DNA of 64,000 nucleotides, taken from the NCBI GenBank assembly GCA_963714055.1, contig OY970227.1, positions 930,001 to 994,000 on the forward strand, in the 5' to 3' direction. The notes beneath the pieces were generated by a model. It ran no database searches, was not told the DNA's origin, and saw only the letters and a program-made list of their open reading frames with translations. The position numbers and the translations under genes are program-made. Below are positions 1-9,042 of this stretch, piece by piece; the first letter of the stretch is position 1; each line of letters starts with the position of its first letter. Source of the stretch: JACDBE01 sp963714055. Lineage in GTDB: Bacteria > Actinomycetota > Acidimicrobiia > Spongiisociales > UBA5794.

Positions 1-439
1 CGTCGAGCCGGTGGGCGCGCAGACCGACCGGCTCCTCCTCGTGGCCGGCGTAGCTGCGGGCCCAGGAGTCGGGGTCGACGGTGCAGGCGTTGGCCACGAT
101 CACGCGGGTATCGGCGGCCTTGTATGCGGCGGTGATCGCCGACAGATCCGCCTCAACGGCGGCAACGGCGGTGCTGGCTACGGTGGAGCGGCTGCCCAGG
201 CGGCGGACCTCGTCGTCGACGGACAGGATGACGACATCGGCGGACGGTCGGCCTCCAGCTTCGAGGCGGCGCCGCAGCTCGGCGAACCCGTCGACGAGCT
301 CCACCTCGACTTCGACCGTCACCCCGGGGTATCGGTCGGCGGCGACCTCGGCGACCCCTCGGTCGAGGATCGAGCCACCGTGGGCGCTGGAAACCATGGT
401 GTCCACATGGTGGCGGCTGCCGATGATCAGCAGCCGCAC
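1..439 (-). CDS. SGNH/GDSL-like hydrolase, partial (runs off left edge)
   Basis: Open minus-strand frame with no stop before the left edge; about 146 residues visible. It begins VRLLIIGSRHHVDTMVSSAH and continues with an alternating strand/helix pattern (TVEVEVELVDGF, ADVVILSVDDEV, DTRVIVANACTVDPDSW) typical of the alpha/beta core of SGNH esterase-like domains attached to surface-glycan loci. The GTG at 439 is chosen because GGAAAGAG lies just upstream; an in-frame TTG at 457 is an alternative. The catalytic Asp/His block near the C-terminus is outside the window, so the family call rests on fold pattern only. Divergent from the AI-2E gene. Confidence 0.4.
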   Translation of the reverse strand, partial: MRLLIIGSRHHVDTMVSSAHGGSILDRGVAEVAADRYPGVTVEVEVELVDGFAELRRRLEAGGRPSADVVILSVDDEVRRLGSRSTVASTAVAAVEADLSAITAAYKAADTRVIVANACTVDPDSWARSYAGHEEEPVGLRAHRLD

Positions 440-603
440 CGGGCTCTTTCCGGCCAACGTCCTACACCCCCCGCGAAATGGCCGACACTTCCGGCGTTGT
501 CCCCGAACTCTCGGGGCACGCCGACGTCCGAAGCGTACCGGCGGCGTCAGCGCCCGCAACGGGTCCCCCGACCCATTCCCGGAACCGTTCGCTGCGGGAA
601 CGT

Positions 604-1927
604 ATGCTGCCGCCGATGCCGAGGCAGAGACTCTCCCGGGTGCCGCCGCTGCCGGCCGACAAGGCCAAGCCCCGCACCTGGTACCGGATCTGGCTTCCCC
701 GGGTCGGAGCTGCCGCGGTGGTGGCACTGGCGGTGATCTCGGCGGCCACCTGGGTCTTCGAGGCCGCCGCCAGCTTCCTGATCACCCTGCTGATCGCCGT
801 GTTCATCGCCTTCGCCCTGCTCCCGGCGGTCGACTACCTGGTGCGGCGGGGCTGGCGTCGGGGGCCGGCCACCGGGCTCGTCATGGTCGCGGGCGGCATC
901 CTCACGGTGGCGATGCTCCTCGCCTTCACCCAGGTCCTGGTGAGCCAGGTGATCAGCCTCATCGAAAAGGCTCCCGATTACGTCGAGTCCATCGCCGGGT
1001 GGCTCAACGACTCCTTCGGCATCGAGATCAACGTGGACGACACGGTCACTCAGCTCACCGGGAACCGGGAGCAGCTCACCGAGCTCGCCGCCAACGCCCT
1101 CGGCGGCATCCTCGGCCTGGCCACCACCGCCCTCGGCATCGTCTTCCAGGCGTTCACCATCGCCCTCTTCGTCTTCTACATCCTCGCCGACCTGCCCAAG
1201 CTGAGAGAGGCCACGCTCGGCCGCTTCCCGCCCGCCCAGCAGCTCCACATCGACACCATCACCGCGATCACGATCGAGAAGGTGGGCGGTTACGTCTACT
1301 CGCGGCTGCTCCTCGCCCTCTGCTCGTTCGCCTTCCACTTCGTGGCGTTCACCATCATCGGGCTGCCCTACGCCTTCGCCCTGGCGGTCTGGGTGGGTCT
1401 CGTCTCGCAGTTCATCCCCACCGTCGGGACCTACCTGGCGGGGGCGCTGCCGACGCTCATCGCCCTGGTCGACGGGGACCCCATCCAAGCCCTGTGGGTC
1501 ATCCTCTCCGTCACCGTCTACCAGCAGATCGAGAACTACCTGATCTCCCCGAGGGTGACCGCCAACACCATGGAGATCCACCCGGCGGTCGCCTTCGGCT
1601 CGGTCATCGTCGGCGCCGCGCTGCTCGGGGGAGTCGGGAGCGCTCCTCGCCCTGCCCGCAGCCGCCGTGGTGGCGGCACTGATCGGCACGTACGCCGACC
1701 ACTACGAGGTCATCGCCTCGGAGAACATCGAGAGCACCGACGACTACGAGGAGCGGATGCGCGCCCTTGGCGAGGAGAAGGACAAGAAGTGGTCCGATCG
1801 CAAGGAACGCATCAAAGCCTCGGTGGGCCGCATACAGGACGGACTGACCCCGACCGACGACGACACGCAGGGGCCCGGCAGCGATCCCTCGGGCAGCACA
1901 CCGGACCCGAGCCCGGGGCCCGACTGA
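604..1927 (+). CDS. AI-2E family (PerM/UPF0118) membrane transporter, one frameshift
   Basis: Polytopic inner-membrane protein of the AI-2E exporter/PerM family, proposed to move small molecules or sodium across the membrane. After a basic N-terminus come paired hydrophobic segments (about residues 30-90), the long extracytoplasmic loop beginning QVISLIEKAPDYVESIAGWL, and the characteristic C-terminal helices ending in YQQIENYLISPRV. The start ATG at 604 follows GGGAA; an ATG at 616 is possible. The frame breaks near 1636-1640 (GTCGGGAGCGCTC): removing one base joins GAALLGGVG to ALLALPAAAVVAALIGTYAD and the acidic, Asp/Pro-rich tail that stops at 1927. The tail is only 4 bp from the convergent glycosyltransferase. 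The family call is strong; whether the shift is real is uncertain. Confidence 0.85.
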
Positions 1928-1931
1928 CCGC

Positions 1932-3119
1932 TCAGCCCTGCGGCCGGGCGATCCCGGCGAGCAGGGTCACCACCTCGTCGGCGGCCCGGTCGGCGTCGAA
2001 CCCATCTTCGAACAACTGCCGGCTGCGGGCGCCGTACGCCTGCCTCCTGGCCGGGTCGTCGAGCAGGGCGACGACGGCGGCGGCCAGGGCGGCCGAGTCG
2101 GTGGGCGGCACCAGGTCGGCGTTCTCCCCTGGTCGCACCACCTCGCGCAGCGCCGGCAGGTCGCTGGCAACGATCGGCAGCCCGAGCGCCAGCGCCTCGA
2201 TGAGGGCGCCCCCCAGCCCTTCGTAGACCGAGGGGAACGCGAAGAGGTCGGCGGCGGCGAGCACCTCGGCCACGTCGGCGCGGTGGCCGAGCAGGCGGAC
2301 CCGGTCGTCGAGGCCGAGCCGGGCGACCTGGTCGGTCAGGGCCGCCGAGGCGTGGCCCTCCCGCCCGGCGATCACCAGCACCGCCTCGGGCCGCTGTGCG
2401 ACCACGGTGGCGAAAGCGTCAACCAGGTGGCGGTGGCCCTTCTGGTACTCCTGGCGCCCGACCGTTGCCACCACGAGGGCGCCTGGCGGCAGCCCGAGGA
2501 GTGCCCTGGCGGCGGCGGTGCGCCCCGGCGACGGCTCCCCTAGTCGCTCGGCGTCGCGACCCCTCCGCACGACGCTGATCCGTTCCGGCTCCACCCCCAT
2601 CGTCTCCACGGTCGACTCCTTCACCGCGTCGCTGATGGCGTGGAAGTGTTCCGTGAGGTGCCGGGCGGTGAAACCGTCGACCATCCGCACCAGCGCCAGC
2701 TTGCGGGCATCGACGTTGGGGTCGGCCCGCCGGGCCGGGTCGTAGGCGGTGTTGGCCAGGTTGGACACCACCGGCACCCCGGTGCGGGCGGCGGCGATCC
2801 GGCCGGCGATGTCGGCGTCGAACAAGGCGGTGTAGACCAGGGCGGGCCGGAGCTCCCTGATGAGCGCCCGCAGCGACCTGACCTTGGCCAGCCGGCCGGT
2901 CCCGGCCAGCACGCGGACGTCCCAACCCTGGGCGCGCACCTCGTCTTCGAAGCCGACGTCGCTGCGTGACAGGCAGGCGATGACCGGGCGGACCCCGGTG
3001 GCGGCCAGCTTGGGCAGGAACTCGAGCAGCGACCGCTCCGCACCACCCGCCCCGAACGAGTTGATCACGAACAGGTAGGTGACGCCGGGAGTGGCGCCGG
3101 CCTCCTCAGGGACCGTCAT
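1932..3119 (-). CDS. Glycosyltransferase family 4 (GT-B fold)
   Basis: 395-residue cytoplasmic retaining glycosyltransferase, expected to add a sugar from a nucleotide donor to a lipid-linked glycan. The N-terminal domain shows the GT4 glycine-rich loop NSFGAGGAERSLLEFL (about residues 19-35). The C-terminal domain opens with VGRQEYQKGHRHLVDAF (about 220) and carries the EX7E donor-site motif EGLGGALIE in FPSVYEGLGGALIEALALG (about 300). It is the last gene of the minus-strand run; its start overlaps the stop of the deacetylase gene by about 14 bases, which argues for co-translation. Acceptor and sugar cannot be deduced. Confidence 0.87.
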   Translation of the reverse strand: MTVPEEAGATPGVTYLFVINSFGAGGAERSLLEFLPKLAATGVRPVIACLSRSDVGFEDEVRAQGWDVRVLAGTGRLAKVRSLRALIRELRPALVYTALFDADIAGRIAAARTGVPVVSNLANTAYDPARRADPNVDARKLALVRMVDGFTARHLTEHFHAISDAVKESTVETMGVEPERISVVRRGRDAERLGEPSPGRTAAARALLGLPPGALVVATVGRQEYQKGHRHLVDAFATVVAQRPEAVLVIAGREGHASAALTDQVARLGLDDRVRLLGHRADVAEVLAAADLFAFPSVYEGLGGALIEALALGLPIVASDLPALREVVRPGENADLVPPTDSAALAAAVVALLDDPARRQAYGARSRQLFEDGFDADRAADEVVTLLAGIARPQG

Positions 3120-3870
3120 AGCCGGTCACCCGCCGCCGCAACCGGTCTTCCATGCGCAGACCGGTGCGCAGCTTCCGCTTGAAGAAGGCGACCCCGTCGG
3201 CCAGCTGCACCGGGATGCGGTTGACCGTCAGCAGATCGGTGTCGCCGGTGACCGGGGCACCGCTCCCCACCGTCGCCGAGCGGTAGCGACGGGACACCAC
3301 CTCATGCGCCTGCGGCGACCAGAAGCCCCACGGGTACGTGAAGTGGGCCGGTGCCGTCCCGGTGCGTCGGGTGATCAGCTCGTCGGACGTGCCCAGCTCG
3401 TCCTCGATCTGGTCGGCGCCGATGGCCCGCAGGTCGGGATGGCGGTGGGTGTGGGCACCCAGGGTCATCAGACCCGAGCCGGCCATGTCCTCGACCTGGC
3501 CCCAGCGCAGCGGCTCGGCGCGCCCTCCCGGGGTCAGCGGCTCGCCGGACTCCACCGGGTTGGTGGTGAGGTAGAGGGTGAACGGCAGCGAATGTCGCAG
3601 CAGGACCGGGTAGCCGAGGCGGTGGAAGTCGTCGTAGCCGTCGTCGAAGGTGAGCACCACCATCCGGTCGGAGCCCGGGTCGCCGCGACGGGCCAGGGCG
3701 GTCTCCAGGTCGACCACCCGGTACCGGCCGGCGACCCATTCCATCTGGGCGGTGAAGGCGTTCTCGGTCACCTCCATCTGGCGTCCCAACCCGGCCCCGA
3801 CCTGGTGGTAGATGAGGATGCGGGGGCCGGGGAAGTCGCCGAGGAACGGGTCGGCGGCGGCGAACACCAC
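3106..3870 (-). CDS. Polysaccharide deacetylase (NodB/CE4 family)
   Basis: About 254 residues with the NodB homology domain. RILIYHQVG lies near the N-terminus, motif 1 is TFDDGYDDFHRLGYP (metal-binding DD, about residue 76), and motif 2 is GAHTHRHPDL (H-x3-H, about 140); FTYPWGFWSP is the motif-3 region. This predicts metal-dependent removal of N- or O-acetyl groups from a sugar polymer. No signal peptide is visible with the GTG start at 3870. The frame stays open upstream (LYPPKELARRASKV) with AAGGAG inside it, so a non-standard earlier start just after the sulfotransferase stop is possible. It lies between a GT4 gene and a sulfotransferase in one transcription direction, so a role in trimming the exported glycan is likely. 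Confidence 0.85.
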   Translation of the reverse strand: MVFAAADPFLGDFPGPRILIYHQVGAGLGRQMEVTENAFTAQMEWVAGRYRVVDLETALARRGDPGSDRMVVLTFDDGYDDFHRLGYPVLLRHSLPFTLYLTTNPVESGEPLTPGGRAEPLRWGQVEDMAGSGLMTLGAHTHRHPDLRAIGADQIEDELGTSDELITRRTGTAPAHFTYPWGFWSPQAHEVVSRRYRSATVGSGAPVTGDTDLLTVNRIPVQLADGVAFFKRKLRTGLRMEDRLRRRVTGYDGP

Positions 3871-3918
3871 CTTGCTCGCCCGTCGAGCCAGCTCCTTGGG
3901 TGGGTACAGGACGGCCGC

Positions 3919-4839
3919 CTAGCTCGAGACCGCGGCGTCCCAGCGGAACTCGTCGCCGAGCAGGTCGACCAGCGCCCGGTTGGGCTCGGCGAAGCGCTCG
4001 TCGAGGAACGCGGTGACCTCGGGTGACGGGTCCGGGTAGTCGCCCTCGAACGGGTTGCGGTAGCTGTAGTTGCGGAACTCCTCCGGCTGCCAGCGAGGCA
4101 ACCCGAGGAAGTCGAGGATCCGCCCGAACGTGTCGCCGGTGGCGTCGAACAGGTCGGCGCTGCTCACGATCATCATCTGCTCGGCCGGGAACAGCGCACG
4201 CCATCGCTCGAGCTGCTCGGCGTAGCGGCCCCGGCCAACATAGGCGTAGCGACGAAGGGCGAGGGCGCGGCTGTCGGGATGGTCGAGGACCTCCTGGTAG
4301 GCGCCGTCGAGCCGCTCGTCCTCGGCGTGGAGGGCGGCCGCCAGGTCGAGCGGCTCCAGGGCATGGCGAACGTTGTGGTGGTAGTGGGAGACCGCCCGAG
4401 ACACCGGGTCGCGGAGGATGACGATCAGCTTGGCTGCAGGAAGCTGGCGACGAACCCGCTCCGCCACCCTGGGGTCGAACAGGTAGTCGGGCGTGGCCTC
4501 GAAGGTGAGCCAGGGGCGCCCCCGCCACCGGGCGACCCGGCGTCGCAGCTCGAGCGGGAAGTGAGCCCGGTACCAGCGCTCACCGCGGGCGTGATCGATC
4601 GAGAAGTACTCGATCTCCTTGCGCAGCGACGGCGCCACGTTGGGGTGACGGCCGAGGTACTTGTACAGCGAGCTGGTACCGCAGCGTTGGGCGCCGATGA
4701 TCAGCGCATCGGGCATGGTGCGGTACCGGCCGGTGAAGGTGCGGATGGCCAGCCGGGTGCGCACCAACCACCGGCGCACCGTCAGCGGGGTGAGCACCTT
4801 CAGCCGGTCCGCAGCCCGGTGGGTGAGCCGGTTCGGCAC
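3919..4839 (-). CDS. Sulfotransferase domain protein (PAPS-dependent)
   Basis: 306 residues. The 5'-phosphosulfate loop is GAQRCGTSSLYKYLG (about residues 45-60) and the 3'-phosphate-binding region is VILRDPVSRAVSHYHH (about 135-150), the two diagnostic PAPS sites; WLTFEATPDYLF and the C-terminal EFRNYSYRNPFEGDYP also match bacterial sulfotransferases acting on glycans. The GTG at 4839 is preceded by GGAGG at good spacing; the frame is open further upstream but that part overlaps the next gene antisense-free frame and is composition-shadow. Start lies 15 bases inside the end of the Wzz-like gene region, so the genes are closely linked. Predicted role: sulfation of the surface polysaccharide or a lipid-linked intermediate. 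Confidence 0.85.
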   Translation of the reverse strand: MPNRLTHRAADRLKVLTPLTVRRWLVRTRLAIRTFTGRYRTMPDALIIGAQRCGTSSLYKYLGRHPNVAPSLRKEIEYFSIDHARGERWYRAHFPLELRRRVARWRGRPWLTFEATPDYLFDPRVAERVRRQLPAAKLIVILRDPVSRAVSHYHHNVRHALEPLDLAAALHAEDERLDGAYQEVLDHPDSRALALRRYAYVGRGRYAEQLERWRALFPAEQMMIVSSADLFDATGDTFGRILDFLGLPRWQPEEFRNYSYRNPFEGDYPDPSPEVTAFLDERFAEPNRALVDLLGDEFRWDAAVSS

Positions 4840-4853
4840 GTTGCCTCCGCGCG

Positions 4854-6713
4854 TCAGCGCTCGTTGTCGTCGCCGCCCCAAGCGGCGATCGACTCCCCGA
4901 GGCGCTCCAGCAGCGTCTGCTCGCTCTCCTCGACCGGCACCGGCGTGGCAGCCGCTTCCTCGACACCGACAGGGGCGAGGCCGAGGTCGACCGGCTGCTC
5001 GAACCCGCGCCGGGGGCGGCCACCGAGCAGCACCAATCCCACCAGCCTGCTCCGGCTGGCGGAGAACTGCTTGGCGATCTGCTCGACGTGCTCCTGGCGG
5101 GTCTTGCCGACCGTCGCCACCACCACGTAGGAGGACACCGACCCCGCCATGACGTAGGCGAACGGCGACAAGGCCGAGGGCCCCACCACCATGACGATGT
5201 CGAAGCGGCGGATCGCCTGGTCGGTCAGCTCGCGGAAGGCCTTGCTGGCGAGAACGTCGACCGGATCGGTCACCGACGGGTCGCCGGGGACGATCCACAG
5301 GTTGGGAGCCACCTCGGTGGCCCGGTCGATGACCCCGACCACGCCGAGGGCGACGCTGGTGTCGTCGATGCTGTGCGTGTCGAGCTCGGCCAGCGTGCTG
5401 CCGCTCATCAGGTCGCGGTGGAGCGGCTGGGCCCCGATCTGCCCGTCGACCACCAGCACCGTCCGTCCCACACCGGCGAGGCTTCGGGCCACGTCGAGCA
5501 CCAGGTCGCTGACGTCCTCGTCGGAGGCGGCAAGCCCGGTGAACCCGATCGTGGTGGGACCACCGAGCTGGGCGATGCCGAGGACCGCCGAGCGCACCGT
5601 CTGCACCCCGCGGTCGCGCGCCTGGTGGCCACGGCGGTGGCTACCGGGCACCTCGGCGAGCAGCGGGACGTTCTCCATGTCGGCCGACGTCCACACGGTG
5701 CCCTTCATCCGGTCGGTGAACATCAGCCCGGCGATCCCGATGATGGCTCCGACCAGCAGCCCGAGCACGCCGCCGAGCACGGGGCTGATCGGCGCCGGGG
5801 TCATGTCCTGTGAGCCGACCTCCTGCAGGTCGTAGCGGGCGGCCAGTGAGGTGTCGGTGGCGAGCAGGTCCGTGTATTCGGTGTTGATCTCGAGCAGGCG
5901 GGTCTCCGCCGCCGACTTCTCAAGCTGCTGGGCGGCGGTGAGGTAGCTCAGGTCCTCGATCTGGGCACCGGTCGTCGGGTCGATCTGCTGTTCGGGCTCG
6001 GGGGGGTCGATCCTGTTGCGCTGCCGGTTCAGCTGGGCGAGCCGGAGGCGGATGGCCCCCAGCTCGGCGTCGATCTCGGCGATCCGCTCCTCATCGGTGG
6101 ATTCGAACCGCTCGTCCTCGAGCTCGGCGACCCGGCCGGTCACCGTGGCGATCTGGCTGTCGAGCACCGCCAGCTCCGCCGTGTCGCCCGGGCCGAGCGG
6201 CTCCTCGATCGCCGGCACGGGCGCCAGGGCGGCGAGCTCTTCGAGCCGGGCATTGAGCGTGTCGCGCTCGTCGACCAGCTTCGCCAGCTCGGCATCGACG
6301 TCGATGACGGTCGGGTCGATGGCGATGTAGTTGTCCCGCATCTCGGTGGCGATCGAGATCGCCGTCTCCTCCGAGGGCGCCTGCGCCTGGAAGGTCAGCG
6401 TGCCCGCGTTGGGGGCCGACACGACGAGGAACCCTGGGGACTCGAGCAGCTCGGCGTTGGCCTCCTCGGCCACCGGGAGGGCGTTCTCCACCGCCTCGAT
6501 CATCGCCGGCGACCCGGCCGAGCTCGCCCGCGACGGCGCCGCCTCCTCCGCCGGCAGGATGAACTCGATGACGGCGGACGCCCCGAACCGGGGCTCGACG
6601 TTGGTGTTCGTGTAGCTGGCGAACCACAACCCCCCGGCAGCCCCGAGGACGGCAGTCGCCAGGACCACCCACCAGCGGGCGCGGACGATGCGGCCGATAC
6701 GACTCAGATCCAT
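4854..6713 (-). CDS. Wzz-type chain-length protein with degenerate BY-kinase-like domain
   Basis: 619 residues. The N-terminal Wzz half has one transmembrane helix (WWVVLATAVLGAAGGLWFAS, about 15-35), a long periplasmic Glu/Ala-rich coiled-coil region (about 150-290) and a second helix (ISPVLGGVLGLLVGAIIGIA). The C-terminal half aligns in layout with CpsD/CapB tyrosine autokinases: a VRSAVLGIAQ lead-in, then TIGFTGLAASDEDVSDLVLD where the Walker A loop should be, then RTVLVVDGQIGAQPLH where Walker A' should be. The GK[S/T] residues are absent and no C-terminal Tyr cluster is seen, so ATPase/kinase activity is unlikely. It probably sets polymer length in the Wzy pathway; neighbours are a WbpM-like dehydratase and the sulfotransferase. 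Confidence 0.8.
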   Translation of the reverse strand: MDLSRIGRIVRARWWVVLATAVLGAAGGLWFASYTNTNVEPRFGASAVIEFILPAEEAAPSRASSAGSPAMIEAVENALPVAEEANAELLESPGFLVVSAPNAGTLTFQAQAPSEETAISIATEMRDNYIAIDPTVIDVDAELAKLVDERDTLNARLEELAALAPVPAIEEPLGPGDTAELAVLDSQIATVTGRVAELEDERFESTDEERIAEIDAELGAIRLRLAQLNRQRNRIDPPEPEQQIDPTTGAQIEDLSYLTAAQQLEKSAAETRLLEINTEYTDLLATDTSLAARYDLQEVGSQDMTPAPISPVLGGVLGLLVGAIIGIAGLMFTDRMKGTVWTSADMENVPLLAEVPGSHRRGHQARDRGVQTVRSAVLGIAQLGGPTTIGFTGLAASDEDVSDLVLDVARSLAGVGRTVLVVDGQIGAQPLHRDLMSGSTLAELDTHSIDDTSVALGVVGVIDRATEVAPNLWIVPGDPSVTDPVDVLASKAFRELTDQAIRRFDIVMVVGPSALSPFAYVMAGSVSSYVVVATVGKTRQEHVEQIAKQFSASRSRLVGLVLLGGRPRRGFEQPVDLGLAPVGVEEAAATPVPVEESEQTLLERLGESIAAWGGDDNER

Positions 6714-6836
6714 GGGTTGGGTTCCTGACTCACGTGTTCGTGTCCTGTCATCTTCCTTTGGGGGTCGATCCGGTTCGAGCTCATCCGGTCGGCGCCTGGC
6801 TGCTCACTGCGGGCCTGCCTCCCGTGTCCGGGCCGG

Positions 6837-8768
6837 TCAGCGGGCCGCCGACTGCGATCCACCGACTTCGGCCACCAGCCGCCTCACTCCGTGACGGGCC
6901 AGCCCGTGCAGTGACATGGCGACTTCGCCACGATCTCCCGAGCAGGCCAGCTTGGCGAGTCGGTCGACCTCCAGGTCCACCATGTCGGCGTCGGGGAGGC
7001 CGAGCGCGGCCTTGTTGATCTTAGGGTGGTCGCTGGGGCTGAGCGGGCCGTCGGACAGGACCTCGTGGAGCTTCTCGCCCTCGCGGATCCCGACGGTCTC
7101 GATCTGGATGTCCCGGCCAGGGACCAGGCCGGAGAGCCGGATCAGCCGGTTGGCGAGGTCGAGGATCCGCACCGGCTGGCCCATGTCGAGCACGAAGACC
7201 TCGCCGCCCATCGACATGGCCGCCGACTGGAGCACCAGCTGGACCGCCTCGTGGACCGTCATGAAGTAACGCGTCATCTTCGGGTCGGTCACCGTGACCG
7301 GGCCGCCGCGGGCGATCTGCCGCATGAAGGTGGGGACCACGCTGCCCCGGCTGCCCAGCACGTTGCCGAAGCGGACGGCGGTGAACACCCCCGACTCCAC
7401 CCGCTGCGCCGCCGCCTGGGTGAGCATCTCGGCCACCCGCTTCGAGGCGCCCATCACGCTCGACGGGTCGACCGCCTTGTCGGTCGAGATGAGCACGAAC
7501 CGCTCCACCCTGCCGCGGAGAGCCGCCTCGATGACGTTGGCGGTCCCGATGACGTTGGTCTTCACCGCCTCCTCGGGGCAGTGCTCGAGGATCGGCACGT
7601 GCTTGTGGGCGGCGGCGTGGAACACCACGTCGGGTTGGTGGCGGTCGAACACCTGCTCCAACGCCTCGACGTCGCGCACGTCGGTGATCTCCAGCAGCGG
7701 CTGGCGGCCGCTCGACGACCAGCATCCCATCGAGTCGTGGAGGTGGGTCTCGTCGTGGTCGAGGGCGACCACCGTCGTGCCGGCGAAGGCGAGGCACTGA
7801 CGGACGATCTCCGAGCCGATCGACCCTCCACCCCCGGTGACGAGGATGGTGCGCCCCTCGAGGGCGAAAGCGACCGGGGTGAGGTCGGTGTCGACCGTCG
7901 GGCGGGGCAGCAGGTCGGCGAGCTCGATGTTGCGGATGCCGCCGGCGACGTCCCCCTTGAGCAGGGCGTTGAGGTCGGGGACGATCCGCAGCGCCACGTC
8001 GATCGACGAGCACGAGTCGACCAGCTGGTTGAGCACGTCCTGCGGCGCCGAGGTGGCGACGATCACCTGGTCGATGCGGTACGTGCGCACCAGGTCGGGC
8101 ACCCGCTCGACACCGGACCACACCGGGCGGCTGATGAGTCGCCGGACCGTCGCCGCCTGGTCGATGTCGACGAACCCGACGACGTCGAGCGGCGGGGTGA
8201 GCTCGGGCGCCTGCCGGGCGAGCACGGCGGCCGGCCGGCCGGTGCCGACGACGAGGGCGCGCACCGAGGTGCCCTGGTCGACCATCCGCTGGAACGAGAA
8301 GACCCTCGAACGGAACCGGACGACCCCGGTGCCGACCACGGTGAACATGGCGCCGAGGAGGACCACCGACATTGGAATCGGCTGGCGGGCGCCGAAGGCA
8401 TTGTGGGAGACGAAGAGGACCGAGACGATCAGGATGCCGGCGGAGGCGGAGGCGGCGGCCACCCGGAGCGCTTCACCGACCGAGGCATACTCCCAGACAT
8501 GCCCGTAGTTGCCGAAGACCACGTTGGCGGAGAGGTGGACGAGGACGATGAACGGGAGCACCTTCCAGAACCCCGGCCACCAGTCGAGCGAGCCGCCCAG
8601 GCCATCGGCGAAGCGGGCGGTGAGCCCGGCGACGTAGGCCATGGTGATGATGACGCCGTCGACGAGTGCGAAGCTGACGTCGGCGCGGAGTCGTGCCATG
8701 TTCTGGGCGACGCTCGTCCTCCACGAGCTCCTGCCACGTCCCCGGCGCCGGTCCCGTTCCCTCTGCAC
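6837..8768 (-). CDS. Nucleoside-diphosphate-sugar dehydratase/epimerase, WbpM/CapD/FlaA1 family
   Basis: About 643 residues. Four N-terminal hydrophobic helices (DVSFALVDGVIITMAYVAGL onward) are followed by a PglD-like Rossmann domain (ALVVGTGRPAAVLARQ) and a C-terminal extended SDR domain with ILVTGGGGSIGSEIVRQ (NAD(P) loop, about residue 310). The active site reads STDKAVDPSSVMGASKRVAE: the usual Tyr of Y-x3-K is Met, as known for WbpM-type 4,6-dehydratases. This predicts conversion of UDP-GlcNAc-type sugars to 6-deoxy-4-keto intermediates for rare-sugar synthesis. The GTG at 8768 is chosen for its GAGGGG ribosome site; TTG at 8783 is an alternative. Divergent from the GT4 gene at 9043. Confidence 0.87.
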   Translation of the reverse strand: MQRERDRRRGRGRSSWRTSVAQNMARLRADVSFALVDGVIITMAYVAGLTARFADGLGGSLDWWPGFWKVLPFIVLVHLSANVVFGNYGHVWEYASVGEALRVAAASASAGILIVSVLFVSHNAFGARQPIPMSVVLLGAMFTVVGTGVVRFRSRVFSFQRMVDQGTSVRALVVGTGRPAAVLARQAPELTPPLDVVGFVDIDQAATVRRLISRPVWSGVERVPDLVRTYRIDQVIVATSAPQDVLNQLVDSCSSIDVALRIVPDLNALLKGDVAGGIRNIELADLLPRPTVDTDLTPVAFALEGRTILVTGGGGSIGSEIVRQCLAFAGTTVVALDHDETHLHDSMGCWSSSGRQPLLEITDVRDVEALEQVFDRHQPDVVFHAAAHKHVPILEHCPEEAVKTNVIGTANVIEAALRGRVERFVLISTDKAVDPSSVMGASKRVAEMLTQAAAQRVESGVFTAVRFGNVLGSRGSVVPTFMRQIARGGPVTVTDPKMTRYFMTVHEAVQLVLQSAAMSMGGEVFVLDMGQPVRILDLANRLIRLSGLVPGRDIQIETVGIREGEKLHEVLSDGPLSPSDHPKINKAALGLPDADMVDLEVDRLAKLACSGDRGEVAMSLHGLARHGVRRLVAEVGGSQSAAR

Positions 8769-8952
8769 AGCACGTCCCCTCAAGATCCGCCCCGCCGGTC
8801 ACCGCGTCCACTTCCGACGGTGACCGGAGACCCCCATCCGTCCCCGGGACGGTGCCCCGGCAACACGTCGACCATAACCCTCAGACCCTTTGGTGACTAG
8901 GCAAAACCGCCGTTTCGGGGCGATTTGAGTCGATCGACCCACGCGCCCCCTG

Positions 8953-8981
8953 TTGGGGTCCCGCGGGGGTCGTGGTAGCTT
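8953..8981 (+). promoter_or_regulatory. Candidate sigma-70-type promoter for the GT4/GNAT/Wzy-like genes
   Basis: TTGGGG (8953-8958), a 17-base spacer and TAGCTT (8976-8981) lie 60 bases before the ATG at 9043. The -35 is weak. The 274-base gap between divergent start codons (8769-9042) holds nothing else that I recognise apart from the two genes' upstream signals. Confidence 0.35.
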
Positions 8982-9042
8982 CCTGGCACGGCCTTCCGGC
9001 GGCCTGGGTGGCCGGTATCGAGCACGCTCCCGGGGGGGATCC

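Noticed and set aside
7026..8900. 624-codon open frame on the plus strand
   Set aside because: Antisense to the WbpM-like dehydratase; Arg/His/Asp/Gly-rich with no motifs.
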